Positions 1-64,000 are shown, counted from the stretch's first letter. The stretch is DNA of 64,000 bases from Acanthaster planci (GCF_001949145.1 NW_019091395.1:1233259-1297258); one strand, 5' to 3'. Numbers and translations are program-made. The notes: generated from the sequence alone by a model not told the origin.

Positions 1-123
1 GGAGCGGGGGTGAAGGCAGGGGGATGAAGGCAGGGGGGTGAAGGGAGGGGGCAGGACCATGGATTGTACAGGACCAGCTCTCCACTCCACTTGATTTGCT
101 TAGGCCTGCACAGTCCAACTCAC
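1..123 (-). other. Start of the intron after exon 15 (cut by window edge)
   Basis: Begins with GTGAGT at 123 on the minus strand. The far left is a G-rich short tandem (GGGGGTGAAGGCAG-like units, about 1-50). Nothing coding is visible. Confidence 0.7.
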
Positions 124-51321
<51,198 letters not shown>

Positions 51322-51434
51322 AGAGGGGTTCACGTATGTACAATCCCTTCACATCTAATCACATCATAAGTTATTTGTTACAGTACATGTAAAACACTCA
51401 GGTTGAAGTTGGAAGCCTTGATCTTTGTATCTGT
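51322..51434 (-). other. abtb2/abtb3: Probable 5' UTR part of exon 1 with a candidate upstream splice acceptor
   Basis: On the minus strand a pyrimidine-rich tract ending TTTGTATTCCAG precedes 51434, a good acceptor. This suggests that the coding exon is preceded by at least one non-coding exon further right. The segment carries an ATG-ATG-TGA (51367-51359) and an ATG-TGA (51354-51349), both start-stop type upstream reading frames, just before the main ATG. Transcript data are needed to prove it is UTR; the acceptor is the only direct evidence. Confidence 0.4.
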
Positions 51435-54400
51435 CTGGAATACAAACAAAAATGATAGTAACGCTTCTGAGCCAAAATTGTCATCCTATGGTGATCTAAC
51501 CATGACAGTAATGGCTAAAGACAAATTTGTCGCGAAGTAATTCCACTCCTAAAAAAAGACGCATCCTACATGCATCTCAAGCTTCAAATTTTCCAGAGCC
51601 TTCATGCTGGCAAAAGACCTACATATACCGGTAACACTGGTATGGCTTTGCACAAGCTACCAGGAACATGTACTTGTATACATGTACTATTACCTGTCCA
51701 CATAAACTATATCAACTTACATACATGTACAAATGTACCTTTTCAAACTTGACCCAAAGAATATTGTGCACACCCCTCTGAAATATTCTAGATCCACCCT
51801 TAATGGGGTTTGTTGTTGACAAAATCAATTATACTGTACCGGCCAATTTAAACAATTTCTAACAATACAAAGTACATACTGTAGACGCAAATGCAACCAA
51901 CACAAAACCAAGCATACAGTGTATGGCACAAAACCCAACCAAACCCAACAAACTGATCCAACTGAACTGATGTGGATGTAATATAAAAATTGTAAGACTC
52001 TGCAAAACTCATGTTTGTAAACACAACGAGCACGCCGTTGTGAAATACATGGTTTCCTAACACTCAAGCTTTCCAAAGTTGACTCTGACACCGGCTTGCA
52101 GATGTGGTGAACAAACACAAAAGGGGCGTCATTTCTAATCGTCCCTTGAATGTGCAATAACAGGATATCAAACCTGATCGCCCATTTCCCATTTTCCATT
52201 GAAAAGAAACCGAACCCTGGGGCCCCAGCGGAAGTCTTTGCCACTTTTCAGCCCGACTCGGCCGTCAAAGCACGTCAATGACTTCCTCAGAATTCAACCG
52301 CTGAGCAAACCACAAAGAGACACTGTGGGCCACTGGCCGTATCACATCCTTTTGTTTTAGTGAGAAATAACAGCTCTAGGTACATGTGCATGTACAAGCC
52401 ACACTAGACATTTTGGTCAATGGCTCTCAGTCCAAACAAAATTTATGCAATGTTATTCACTCTAAGTCATGTCATGTTCAGGTATTTTCTCATGTATGCA
52501 CTTCATTCTAAAAAAAAATTATCTGTAATAATTCAACTGCCCCTCCCCTGCCTTTACTCCATCCATTCACCGTGAATCAACAAGATAACCAGCCAAGACA
52601 GTTGGGGGCACTTTTTGACTGGAAAAGCATGCCCCCCCCTCCACTTTCGGTCAGAACACAATGGGTGGATCTTAATGGACTCCCCCCTTTGAAAATCATT
52701 GGTCGCTATTGGAAGTCTCCATTAAAGAGAAATGGCATTGCAGAGAGTGAGAGCTGTTTTGATGAAGGTCTTTGTACCTTCCGGGAATTTTTGTTTGGGG
52801 GGGGCCAACCACTCAACCAAACCGGTGTCAATCTTCCAATTATTCTTTTCACCACACCTTGAACACAAAGTGCCATTTCTCTACTGTACCTGTGTCTGTA
52901 GCCTGTGACCCACACACCCCATCCTCAACTCTCCTTTAGACATCAAAACATTCCAATAGAGCTGAATAAAGGTCGAGTTTCTCCATTCACAATCAAGAAG
53001 ACCAGAGTGCCAGTCAAGCAGGTTTTTTCAAATCACAATTCGGGTCAACAAATCATTTTTTCCTCCAAAACATAATACTGGTACAAGGAGAATAAAATAT
53101 CTGTGCTACAGGCCAGCATACACTGCACCGTACCTTAGGGCAAAGAAGGCAATAAAAATAAAATCAAGTGACTTAAATTGACTTTATTAATTCCCACTAG
53201 AGTGAACCCTGTGATTCGGAGGGGATCTGTAGAGGGGCTGGTGTGGAATACCTGACAGGATTAGGCAGGGGACCATTGTCAGCACTCAATGAACCAAAAT
53301 GCCCCTCCACAACACGCACCTCAGCAACTTTGCTGGACCCTGACTGTACCACAAAGGCTCAAAAAAACTGCTAATCCCCCCAAGAATTCAAAAATCTGAC
53401 TTTGCTGAACTGTTGTCAGAAGCCAAAGCATTTGCAGAAATTTCAAATCTGCTTGAATGACTCATGCATAGGAAATCCAAGAAGCTCACTTTCTTGATTA
53501 TTTCCTCATGGTCCCATTCCATGTAAAAGTTGGCCATTCACACTGTCATTACAGTGGATACAGTACATGTATGTTGTTCCAAGCTTATTATGAGAGCTAT
53601 TACATGTACCTTTGCTTAGCAATTTTGGCCTCTGCAATTATCCAGTGAGACTCACCAGGGCTTGTCTCCAACCTATGTTCTGCAGAAAGTGTACCTTTCT
53701 GGTTTAGTGCAAAGCAGGGAACCTCTAGAATCTTGCCACAAGGACAACTGACTAATTATGATCCTTGGGTGTGCTACTTGAGTGCCCTGCTGAATTCTTG
53801 ACCAGGCAGTGGGGTTGGCAACACCATTACATGTAGGCACAACAATGCAGGGTTCATTTCTTGTAATCAGTGTGGCACACACTGCATGGTTACAGCACAA
53901 GGTATTCAAACTGTAAATAAAAATCATTTGGCATTACTGTTTCTTGTGTCAACTCAAACTGCCTCAAAGCTGGACATTCTTAAAACAGGAGGGGAGGCAT
54001 GTGATTATATGATTTCACAATTTAGCATTTTTGCATTGTGTTGGACTGAACCACTTTTGAGACTTTTTGTTCATACAACTTCCAAGCATACAAGTAGCTA
54101 CCGGTACCAGTACTGATACAGTCAGCCTAGATACGCTTGGAGAAATTTTAAATGGAAGTCCACTATCACGGTTGTGAGTAGCACTCGCTGCAAGTCAGTA
54201 GCAGTTGATTCTACAACGCACAACAAAAGAGCAATAAAGCACTTCGCAAACATGCATGAATGTGTACGCTACATCTGTTGGTTCAGACTTGGTGTAACCA
54301 TGGTCTCTCTTCTTTTCTTGAGGTTGTTGAAAGTACCAGTTGTAGCCACAGGCTGATTTCAACCATACACATGTAGATCTCTGAACTTTAAAAAGACAGA

Positions 54401-55500
54401 TTCTCATGTCTGGCCTTAGGGAGAAGCACACATATTATTTTTCTCTGTATACTGGCAACTAGCGCAAATTGAAGAGCACGACAAATCTTTTTTTCTAGTG
54501 GTCTTGACAAAATTGAAGAAGAACAAAGTAAATTTCAAAAGTCCTCAACAAAAAAATGCAAATCAAGTGTGAAACATCTCTCAATGACTGCACAAATAAA
54601 ATCTGCAGTGCTCTTTGTTGAATGTAAAGGTCCGCTTTCCATCACTAAAATAACAACTTTTAAAAAAATCAATGCCTTTTGAAGCATCTGTCTGTCATCA
54701 CAGTACTCCATAAAGAAATTAAGGAGAAAAAATATGACCTGTCAAATTCTCTCACGGTAATGGACGATGAAGTGCTTAAGAACAGCTTGCCACATGGGGA
54801 AATCTTCACTCCAAGAAGTGACAAATTAGTTGTAATGATTTTCATGAAAAGGGACATACAACAACAAACAAGTATTGAGAAGCAGCACTGTTCAGTGTGC
54901 ACACGATCCACAGGGGGGTACAAACCTTTTTAAATAAAAGAATTTCCTAACAAAACTGGAAATGTCTCTCAAGCTTTCAGTCCCATTTTATGGGGGAGAC
55001 TAGTGGGTTTGCAATGACTGGCTATCTTTTGGCTTTCACATTAGACGAAAATGTGACATCAACAGCCAGGATTCTTTCCCTCAAGAAAACACCAGGAGAA
55101 AAAGGAAGGACAACAATCACACACACACAGAGGAGAGGAAATTGAAGTGGGTTTGTGCTCATCTCGGCAGTGACCAAAAAGATCCCTCTTTCAAACTGTT
55201 TAGACTGGGGGGATGGGGTAAAGTTGTCACACAGACACAGAGCTGCCACAGCACAACTGCTGCATCCCATGCACCAGGTTTGCATGTGGGATCCAACACT
55301 TTTTGGGTAATAAATCAGAACTATCATTTATTTAGTCAATCCGTCAGTGATGTAAATGACAAATTTTAAGAGAAACTCTGTAGCTTATTTAACAGAGCCA
55401 AGCCAGTGTTACAAGTGAAAGTCTCCGTCAAAGAATTGTATCCTGGAAGGAAAACTATGTTGTTACACATTTTCTCACAATAGTGGCACACTAATCATAG
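51435..55500. other. Probable 5' intron or upstream sequence, A+T-rich
   Basis: No gene recognised. It is still CpG-poor and carries ACATGTA motifs up to about 54370, like the gene body. This fits its being transcribed as a 5' intron, but no exon is identified. Confidence 0.5.
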
Positions 55501-55503
55501 TAA

Positions 55504-55741
55504 GGGGCCATCCACAATTTTCATCATTTTCATAAGTGTACAAAAAATAGACTTTTGTCTATCCCCCACCTCACTCTAAAGTGTACATCAGCGGGCAAAA
55601 AATGATGCTGAATGGAGAGGAGACGGATACGTTGATGGATCATCATTTTTCATATTCAGAAAAAGCGTACAGAGGTCTTTAATCCCCTCTCTCGTACAAT
55701 TTGCACACTCGTGAAAATGATGGAAATTATAGACAGCCCCC
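55504..55741. mobile_element. MITE-like element, about 238 bp
   Basis: The left end GGGGCCATCCACAATTTTCA continues TCATTTTCATAAGTGTACA. The complement of the right end reads GGGGGCTGTCTATAATTTCC then ATCATTTTCACGAGTGTGC. Imperfect terminal inverted repeats of about 45 bp. No coding capacity; target duplication not clear. Confidence 0.55.
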
Positions 55742-56814
55742 AATGATGATCATTGATCAGTCTTGAAATTGAAAATGCTGACGACAGAGAACCTCATGAA
55801 AATATTCAACACTCCCCGCAAAGTTGTTACACAAGCAACGCAATGGTGTCTAAATGGGGAAATGCTGCATTTCTTTAAATCTTATGAAGGTCTGGAAAAT
55901 CATTTCCCCATGGTAGCAATGGAAGCAATTTTCAAAACAGAGAGACCCCCAAGCGTTCACAGCAGCGGGGCAATGAGAGTCCGACGACCCGACAAAAACC
56001 ACTTGCTAGCGGTCATTCAACAACACGTGCACGGTGATACACAACGGGTGCCTAGGAAAATAAACAATTCAGTAAAAACTTACCATGGCCGGTTAATCAT
56101 TCCAAAAACCATGAATGAGGAAGTGTCCAGTATGATCATGACTAAAACTCGAAATATCCGAGTTAAATTGCAACCCTGTTCAGATCAGCAACCCGTTATT
56201 TTATGACAATCTGAAGTTTGCGTGGTCAAAGCTGTATTACAACAGTATCAACAGCGTAACGTAAAGACACCACGCAATCTGTCTACTACGGGTACGGGGC
56301 CGGGGCTCCACACGTGCATGCATGCTGCGCAGCAAAGTAAATACAGTTACTGTGCGCGCGCGCATACACGTCTGGTCACTGCTTTACACATCGTTATCTG
56401 CAAACCAATGAGACAGCAGATTGATTATTTGCATATAACTCGAGGAGTGCAGTCCAATCAGCATGCGGTATCCACAGGCCCAAGTGTGATTTGCCAAAGC
56501 TACGAAGAGTTCTCCATCACATCGCCACGCACTCAACGTATTGCTACCGTGTAATTTTCCAAAGAAAGTCATACTGTCTTTCGCTCAGCATCGATCACAA
56601 TTTTGAAGCATCAGAAATAAGGACCACTCCCTCCATAACAACGACTTACAAAATAGCACGTGCCATCTATCTCACTACTATTTGAAATTAGAAAATAAAA
56701 CGCTTACACTGTGGAACGTACAGCACACCCCTCTCCTTGAACCAGCCCGAACTGAGATTTTCATTCGTCACCCCATTGTTCTATTTTGATATATATCAAT
56801 TAATGTCAGTTGTA

Positions 56815-56884
56815 ATAGACCAGTTCGCCAATAAATTCTAATTTATGTGCATATGATTAGGATTTATTAGTGAACCGTCTATAA
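56815..56884. mobile_element. Small foldback element, about 70 bp
   Basis: The left arm ATAGACCAGTTCGCCAATAA(ATTCTAAT) pairs with the complement of the right arm, ATAGACGGTTCACTAATAAA(TCCTAAT). A loop of about 12 bases includes TGTGCATA. A MITE remnant or a hairpin. Confidence 0.6.
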
Positions 56885-58086
56885 AATGTGTCCTGCGGAC
56901 TGATAATTAAATACACTGTAAAATAAACCGGATTTCCGCCTGATCAGACTTCGCCAACAGAGGGCGCTACCCCAAACAACTCATGCCATCTCTAAGTGCT
57001 ATAATCTGTGCACAATTTGCCTGCAGTCTCAATACTCAGGGGAAACAGAGTGGTAGAGTGTAAATTATTTTTGGTGGTGCATTTAATCATAATGAGAATA
57101 AACGTTTTTGAACCGTCAATTTTATATTTTGCAAGCCAAAATCTACCGTGACTTTTGTCCTAACAGTGACTTGGCATGTCCAGGGTGACTGAAATATCGA
57201 CCGCCAGTGGGTTTCGGTATTGGCCACACGTACTGGCCGTTTTTCTTAAACACAGCATCAGATGCTCTCCTGATCTTCAGCAATGTATGCATGGGTGCCA
57301 CGTCTTTGCCAATAATGTGGAGGCTTTTAGCTGGACACTCCTCGCTTGACGCACTGTGCATGAAATTGAACCACTCAATGCAACAAAAATCTCACCAGGA
57401 GATATTGATTCGAAGTGACTCCATTCCTTCGCGTTTTCGTTTTCTTTTTTCCTGCCTATATACACGCGCCCTTCTCTGATATTTGAGTTTTAAAAGGGCA
57501 TTCTCGTCACGGCGCTGAAGATGGAAAATTTGCAAAAGCTTGAAACTCGAGTGTTATTCCTACTCAGCCGAGTGGAATTCCTCTTCATTTTCAGGCGAAG
57601 ACACCAGGATTTGACGGCAGAAAGGGACGTGGTAGGGTTGAAATGGGCGGCAATATCGCTGGTGCTGTGAGGCAAGCAATCGAGGTCTGACGACCCCCCG
57701 TTGAGACCACCGTCCATAATGCATAGTAACTGGGAGACAGAGAGACACCATGTGTAAGGGCAGATGCGTGTAGGGATTATCTCTATCGGTACAGAAAAGA
57801 TTGGGAAATTAGATCAAGGTCGAATACGCGCTTTTTGTTCCCAATACCACACCATGATTTTTCAGTTCTATTTTTTTGTCGCATCCATGAGTGACGCCAC
57901 CATCACGCTAAACAAAAATCCGTTAAACCAGCTGTTGTTAAGCTAAGCAACGGGTTGGCAAAGCTACATAAGGACACGGGTACCTCCCTTGCCCTATACA
58001 TCCTTCGAAACGGATTTCTCTAAAGGCAACGTGTTTGACATATACCGAGTAGTAGACGTGATTCGATATTCTACCCCCACCCTCCC

Positions 58087-58104
58087 ACACACACACACAC
58101 ACAC
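58087..58104. repeat. (CA)n microsatellite
   Basis: Uninterrupted CA dinucleotide tract. Confidence 0.9.
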
Positions 58105-61100
58105 TGACCTCCCCCAAGGGGGACATCTGACGGAAGTTGTTCCATCGTCCCACCGATCCGCCAGCGATCTCATTCACGCCGGCATGGCTGCCCTACTTGA
58201 CCGCCAGTGACTTGCGGTGGATTTTTTAAACATGAATTCTCGCGTTTTTATCACCGCGTTTTGAGAGGTTTCCCCCCTTAACACACAGTTCCTGGACCAT
58301 AACAGGCGCTATAAGAGCTGTCATAATGTTGATACAGCGTTCGATTGACCTAACAGTCATTGATTTCCTACAGGCATTTTTTTCACATTTTCACCTCACC
58401 GATTTGAGGCCATATTTTACTTCCGAAAAAGAAACAAATGGATACAGAAAGACCATCATTTGAAATTGTGTCCTCCACAAAATAGGGAGTTAAGGGGCAT
58501 CATTTCAGAGAACTTATTCACACTCGGACACTGTGACAAACAGACCTTTAAAACTGACAGATGCGTGTCATGCAGGAAAAAATGCCGATAGACGTTAAGT
58601 CAGGTAGCATACCTCACAAATGCAATTCAGACCTTAAAACAACAGTTATAACAAGCAGGAAAGCAAACCTTGTAAAGGTGTTTCCCTTTGGAAAATCGTT
58701 AACTCGGACAAGAACTGACGAAAACACCGCGATCGTTGAACTCTAGTCCTTTCCAAGGAATAACCGAGCGGACGTCGGATGTCACACTACACCCACTGCT
58801 ATGACATAGTGACTGCGCCATCGATTTGGCGGAAAACATTACTCCCGCGCGAGGGAAGCGCGCTCGTGTATCGGATGTCGCCGCGTATGCGCGCGTGTTG
58901 CAGGTGGCGCTGCCCAGGCAAAGAACGAAAGACTCGATCAGCAGCGGAAGAGTGTAGACATCATCAGGTCTGAAAAAACTAAACTGCTACTGGAGTGACC
59001 GTGTGAGAGATCGAGCTGCAAGCAATACCTTAGTTAGCATCTTATAACGTTTGTCTGCAAATTTTCACCGCCCTGCAGTGTTGGGCTCATAGAGTTGTTC
59101 TTGAGTTGCAATGGTTAGCGTGGACAGTCTTAATTTGTTTGTCATGTCAATTCCTCCTTCTCGTGAAAACCCCATAAACACATGCAAAAGCTTTGAACAA
59201 TTATTAATTTTCGGATCCCAACGAAGTATCATCACAAACAATACCTATCATTGCGTAGACACATGAAATGGACCCGTCCCTGATCGATGAACGGCACTGT
59301 TATGATCAAAAAATGGAGTAAACCATCAAACACGAATGAAACATCCCATTGATCTTTTTGTCCAAACACTTTCATATGGTTGAAGACTGCTGAACAGGAC
59401 GAGGAAGACAATCTGTGTAAAAATCAAGTCATCGCCCAAGTATGTCCCTCCAAGAAAAAAACAAAATGTTGGAAACATTAATATTGTTCACAATCTCCAT
59501 ACACAGTCCGCAAGAAATCGTAAAACCTTGTCAGATAGGTTGTCTTGTTGGTGAAAATAGAATGGGACATGCCCAGTACAGTTTGAAAACCTTGGAAGAA
59601 AAGTAATAAATAATCAAAATCGAATGGTTTTGAATCTTCAACGCCACGTTGAGAAAGTACTTCGAAGTAAAAACGGACTAACTGATTTCATTATTTCACG
59701 CAGTGGTCTAGTTTTATTCTTGTATCATGTGTATCATGTGTTCATAATTTCTTTATTTTTTCTTCATCCGATGTCATTTTTTTGGTAACGCATATAATCT
59801 GCTTGTCGCACATCAGCTCTTCAATTTCTGATCTCAGCTCCCTGTCTGTGGGCCTCTGTTCCCAAAGGCGGGGAGATAGAAGAGATTGTGTGAAATAATT
59901 GGCACATTTCCCCCCGAATCCTTCCGTCTTCGAAAACTTCAGCCAGGGATATCGTCGCTGTCTTTGGCTGAAATTCGATCTCGCCAAGCTCCAGCGGGAA
60001 GAAAGTTGGCTGAATTATTTAAGAATCCTGTCTGTCGCAATCCGGCTCATACATTTTGCAAGCACGTCGAGTTTTGAGGGTTTTTTATACAGGTATTAAA
60101 GAGGCAGGCACTAAAATTAGCTAACAGAGAACAAACGATTTTCAGAGTAAACGTATCGTAGAGCAAAAGACACCACTAATGAACGAATTCCTCCCAGTGC
60201 GACCACTGATTACAACAAACGTTCCTGTTGAATCAATATTACAATGGGAGATTTGCTGCCAATCTGCCTGAAGCGCATTTCGTATACTGCGCGCGCAGTG
60301 CCCTCTCCTGAAACGAATATAATACGTACCATGGACTAAATTATGCCAAATTGTTTTTTCTGGTTACACAAGTCACCAAGATACGATTGGAATTATTCAA
60401 TCCAGTTAGGTTAGGGGGAAATATACATTAGGCAAAAAATGTGCGATAAATGTTTACAATGCGTAAAATCACTGATTAATAATGTGCTCCCATATTGAAA
60501 TGATGAGTCTTTTGTTAATTATTGCGCTTCGCATCGTTCAGAAGTCAGAGAATGAAGAAAGAATAACTCAGCTTACCACATCCCTTGACATTTTTGTCTT
60601 TTTTAATGTCTGAAACCCGAATAAAGGAAAGCAAAGCACTAGGTTAGAAAAATGAAAGATAACAAAATTGTAATACTGATATGTACATCTTAGCAACCAA
60701 AATTGCAGACTTGTAGACTGTCCATGTCAGTGCACCCCTTTAACCACACTTACCATCTCGTCATTAATTTTCCCCCTTTCTTTCATCTTGGGTTCATTCC
60801 AAGTCCCTTTTCCCTAAGCCTCAGTAGCAACTTTCTGATGCAAATGGAGCGTTGCGGGAATCTTCCAGAGTGATCTATTTCCTGCGGTGGTTCCATTCAA
60901 GATTTCATCTCTCCGGAGACAGTGCGATCTCGTCTGCTCGATACGGGTGCCCCACGAGGGGGCCAATAAAGCGAGCCAATCACGACTCGCGTCGGCCCCC
61001 TCCGCGACTGCATGCACCGGCTACCGGCCAACCTGAAGGGCCTAACCATTATCCAGATTTGCGTACGACAGATTGTTCTGTCCACAGGAGCAAGCGGTCT

Positions 61101-63510
61101 TTACTCTTTGCTCTTTCGTGTGTCCATGGAGAACAATTTTTTGTTGAGGATTTTGCTTGACAGCTTATAACTGTCATAGAAAACACTCCATTTGGATTTA
61201 GGGGAAAGGGGTATCGATTTTAAATTAACGGTGATTCTTGTACTTTTTTTCTACGGCGTCTGCTCACCCTAGAACTACGAGAGCTGGGTGAAAAGACCTC
61301 CCTGCATTATGAGAGACACTCGGCTGTTGCTCCAGGAAACGTGTTTGTTGGTCGTGTTGGACATTTGAGAGGCGTATATTAGGGGATCATTTTTGCAGGT
61401 GCGAGTAAGAAGAGGAAATGAAGCGGGAAATGAGAGCGGATGAGGGAAGTAGGTTTACAGGGCACGCCAATCTCCGAGTGGAACAATCAGACTGGAACAG
61501 CAGGAACGGACCACGCAAAAGGTGAATGTCATTTCAGAACCGAAAAGGTATACCGGACTGAAACACTTCAAGAATAGTCATCTCTACAAAGGCATAAATT
61601 TACCTCCTACCGACCAAGTTTGTTCAATTTAAGCCATATCCCACGAGATTCTATAGCAAGGAACCGGGAACAAAACTTCTCGACATCCCCTCCAATTGTA
61701 CAACCATAGTGTCTACGGTGGCCCTGGGGGGACAACACAACGACTGTCTCACGGCGTCGCACTTTTCGTTCACGATGTCGGTATAGTTTTTCCACGATAC
61801 CGCGACTCTGTTGCGATGTGGTATTCCCAGATACGATATACGATATGCATGAAAGCATAACGAGGGCCAGTGGTGATCGTTGATCTTAGCTTGGACTGGA
61901 AAAAAACAAACTTTGACCATCGGGTTCAACACGTCAGCTCTACTCAACTTATGCACACTTACAGGCAGATTATTATGGTTCAGTAAGCCTTATTCACGAG
62001 TTGGCCATACTGAATTTGAAAGTGAGGTTACATATTCATTTTGGGAACCTCAGAATGAAAATGAAAGCAACACTGAAAGTTCATCACAAGTTAAAGTAAT
62101 TTAAACTGACGAAAAATAACATTTGTGATGAATTATATAAAATGTTTTAGGCTATATTCAAAAAATATAAATTGGGGCATGGAACCCCAAATAGTCTGAT
62201 ACCCCATTTAACAGTTTACACCGAATAAGGCTGCATCCGAATCTTTTGTCTAGCGCTAGGTCTAGGTCTTCCTTCCATTTGAAATGCGTGGAGACGATAG
62301 ACCTTGCCATAGCTCTGGAAGCCCGTTTCGGACACAGCCTAAGATAGATGTGGGGAACACAATCAAAAATGGCTTCCCTGTGAACAATCTGTTGATGTTG
62401 GACCATGTTCTGTGTTCAAAATTCGCTCGGTTTCACCGTACTGTTTTCAACAGGATTCCGGTCGGTACAGAGGAATGAGTAAAATACACTAAACATTTTC
62501 ATTTTGGAACCACACGCGACACATATTTCAAAACAAATTTTCACTGTGTAGCCATTCGGCAGCAGTGCAACAAAGGTAACGGTGCGCTATCCACAATGCC
62601 CTGGGTTTCCTTCACAAGGGATAAGTCACCAACCGCGCCTGCTATTGGATGGGATAGTGGGATGAGTGGGGACGTATGCTATTGCAAGCCGTAACTCTCA
62701 GTTCAAAGTTTGACGCTTTTTCCTTTTGCAATGCTCTTGAAGCATTCATGAATCGAAAATTTTATGAATGACATGCTGCTTCGGGGCTACCGTATAAGTT
62801 GCAGAGTCGAAGTAATGGAGAAGGAAGTCACAGAGGGCAAAATCCGTTGAGGCAGGTGCCTTCACATCGAAGTGTCAACATCCTACACTCTTCTGTGTGG
62901 CTGCATTTTACACAGGTTCATTCTGTGAGGAACTGGTTTCCAGTACTCTGCCTCAGGAGGTGTAGATCCTGTCAAAAGATCCTGTTGTAAAAATTTCTAA
63001 AGACTGGAGCGCACACTGTGTTAATGAGCAGAAATGGATTTATCCAACACACAGCCGAACAAGCCTGACAATGAAGGGGGAAAAAAATCACTCATCAGCA
63101 CTATCAGACAAGGGACCACACTCTGGGGATTTGCAGGAAGGTACATGGGCTTACTGTTGATTCAAATCTGCTCCAGTGTATGGGTGTTAGTTTGGATGAG
63201 ATTTGATGGATGGAGCGCGCTTTGCTGCAAAATGTTATCCACGGGGCAAAAACCTATGCTGGTGAAAAGACGACGCGCACAATCGATCAAGGCGACGTGG
63301 GATAGGTATGGAGTGCCTGCGGGTAATAATTACGAAAATGTACAGTGCGCTACCGTGACGTGTAATGATGATATGCCTTGTTAGATACATGTTTTGTATA
63401 AGAGCAGCAGCGACGAAGGGCTAGAATGTCACGATGAATTATTTGTTTGTTTGCCTCCCTACCTGCGTGCACGCTATTCAGTCTGAATGTCCCGAGTCTT
63501 TAAAATCTTC

Positions 63511-63590
63511 CACTGAGCCACGTAGAGTTTCGATCTATTGCCTGCACCTTCTTAATCCAGAGCTCTAACTACTGCAGTTGGCAGGTCTTT
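63511..63590 (-). mobile_element. tRNA-like remnant (probable SINE head)
   Basis: The minus strand has TAGTTAGAGCTCTGGATT (63571-63554; A-box-like) and TAGATCGAAACTCT (63537-63524; B-box-like). There is no acceptor stem or complete cloverleaf, so a functional tRNA is not supported. Confidence 0.3.
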
Positions 63591-64000
63591 TAACATTTCA
63601 CAAAAAAGAATGCAATAATAAAAATAAAATGACACAGCTTCCAGATCTTTACAAACACAGAATCAAATACATTTTTCTTTAATTGCTTAAGCTTTAAATT
63701 AATAATGCTATAAAATGATATTCTGTACATTTGCACTGCTGAGTATTGGTTAATCAAATATGGAAACTTGTCACAATGCCGACGGTCTAGTTTGTTTGCT
63801 CATCTGTGTCAATGACATCACAAGCTGAAAACCATTGCAAGGAGGACACTCTGCCCTTTCTAAAGACATATTTATCTGTCCCATGCATAAAGTAGTTTTG
63901 CCATTACAGTAATTTTTTATCTGGGTTATATTTTTATGTGGACACCCTGTATAATGGTTATGCCCATCAGTGGAAATTCTATCGATTATGGATATTTATC

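Larger units (their letters stand above)
55742..64000. other. CpG-richer upstream region without a recognised gene
   Basis: CpG dinucleotides are frequent (for example 55975-56000, 56290-56370, 58800-58930, 60890-61030) and the ACATGTA motif of the gene body is absent. It holds the foldback at 56815-56884, four CTCF-like motifs, two CCAAT boxes (60963-60967, 60976-60980) and a CA repeat (58087-58104). Many short open frames exist but none resembles a known protein. Probably contains the main promoter. Confidence 0.5.

Noticed and set aside
51825-52244. 139-codon minus-strand open frame upstream of exon 1 as an N-terminal extension
   Set aside because: Not in frame continuity with exon 1 and separated from it by stops; no resemblance to vertebrate N-termini.
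55763-56206. 147-codon plus-strand open frame in the upstream region
   Set aside because: No recognised domain and no supporting splice or promoter context; kept only as a weak candidate for a homology search.
63034-63384. 116-codon plus-strand open frame near the right edge
   Set aside because: No family resemblance and no neighbouring exons that fit.

Overview
This is a eukaryotic (animal) genomic window taken up mainly by one large, multi-exon gene on the minus strand. The gene is an invertebrate member of the ABTB2/ABTB3 (BTBD11) family, which encodes ankyrin-repeat plus BTB/POZ proteins. Fifteen coding exons were placed by joining minus-strand reading frames at GT-AG splice sites. The phases agree at every junction, and the order matches the vertebrate proteins as I know them. 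The joined exons span 51321 down to 124 and give 968 codons without a stop. The last C-terminal exon(s) lie beyond position 1. The A+T-rich introns, abundant short palindromic ACATGTA motifs, tRNA-derived SINE-like elements and many small foldback elements suggest a marine invertebrate, perhaps a non-vertebrate deuterostome such as an echinoderm, hemichordate or lancelet. The exact lineage cannot be fixed from sequence alone.

Layout, right to left, which is the direction of transcription. 55.6-64 kb is upstream DNA that is relatively CpG-rich, lacks the ACATGTA motif and contains no gene I recognise. It probably holds the promoter and a non-coding first exon. 50.4-51.4 kb is the first coding exon, encoding a serine-rich leader and then two histone-fold modules in tandem, H2B-like followed by H2A-like. 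16.9-50.4 kb is a single 33.6 kb intron. It holds transposon remnants, SINE-like pieces and, at 34.07-34.22 kb, a GC-rich candidate alternative first exon with a TATA motif and a donor in the correct phase. 0.1-16.9 kb holds the other fourteen exons: linker, five ankyrin-type repeats, a conserved linker and most of the BTB domain.

The protein would combine a fused histone-like pair, an ankyrin stack and a BTB dimerisation/cullin-adaptor module. The 33.6 kb intron falls exactly between the histone part and the rest, so a promoter inside it would produce a protein without the histone folds. Other points are three copies of the 3' end of exon 10 (two decayed, inside the following intron), an in-frame pair of acceptors at exon 5, and a family of small inverted-repeat transposons. 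No complete second protein gene, CRISPR array, rRNA or intact tRNA gene was found.
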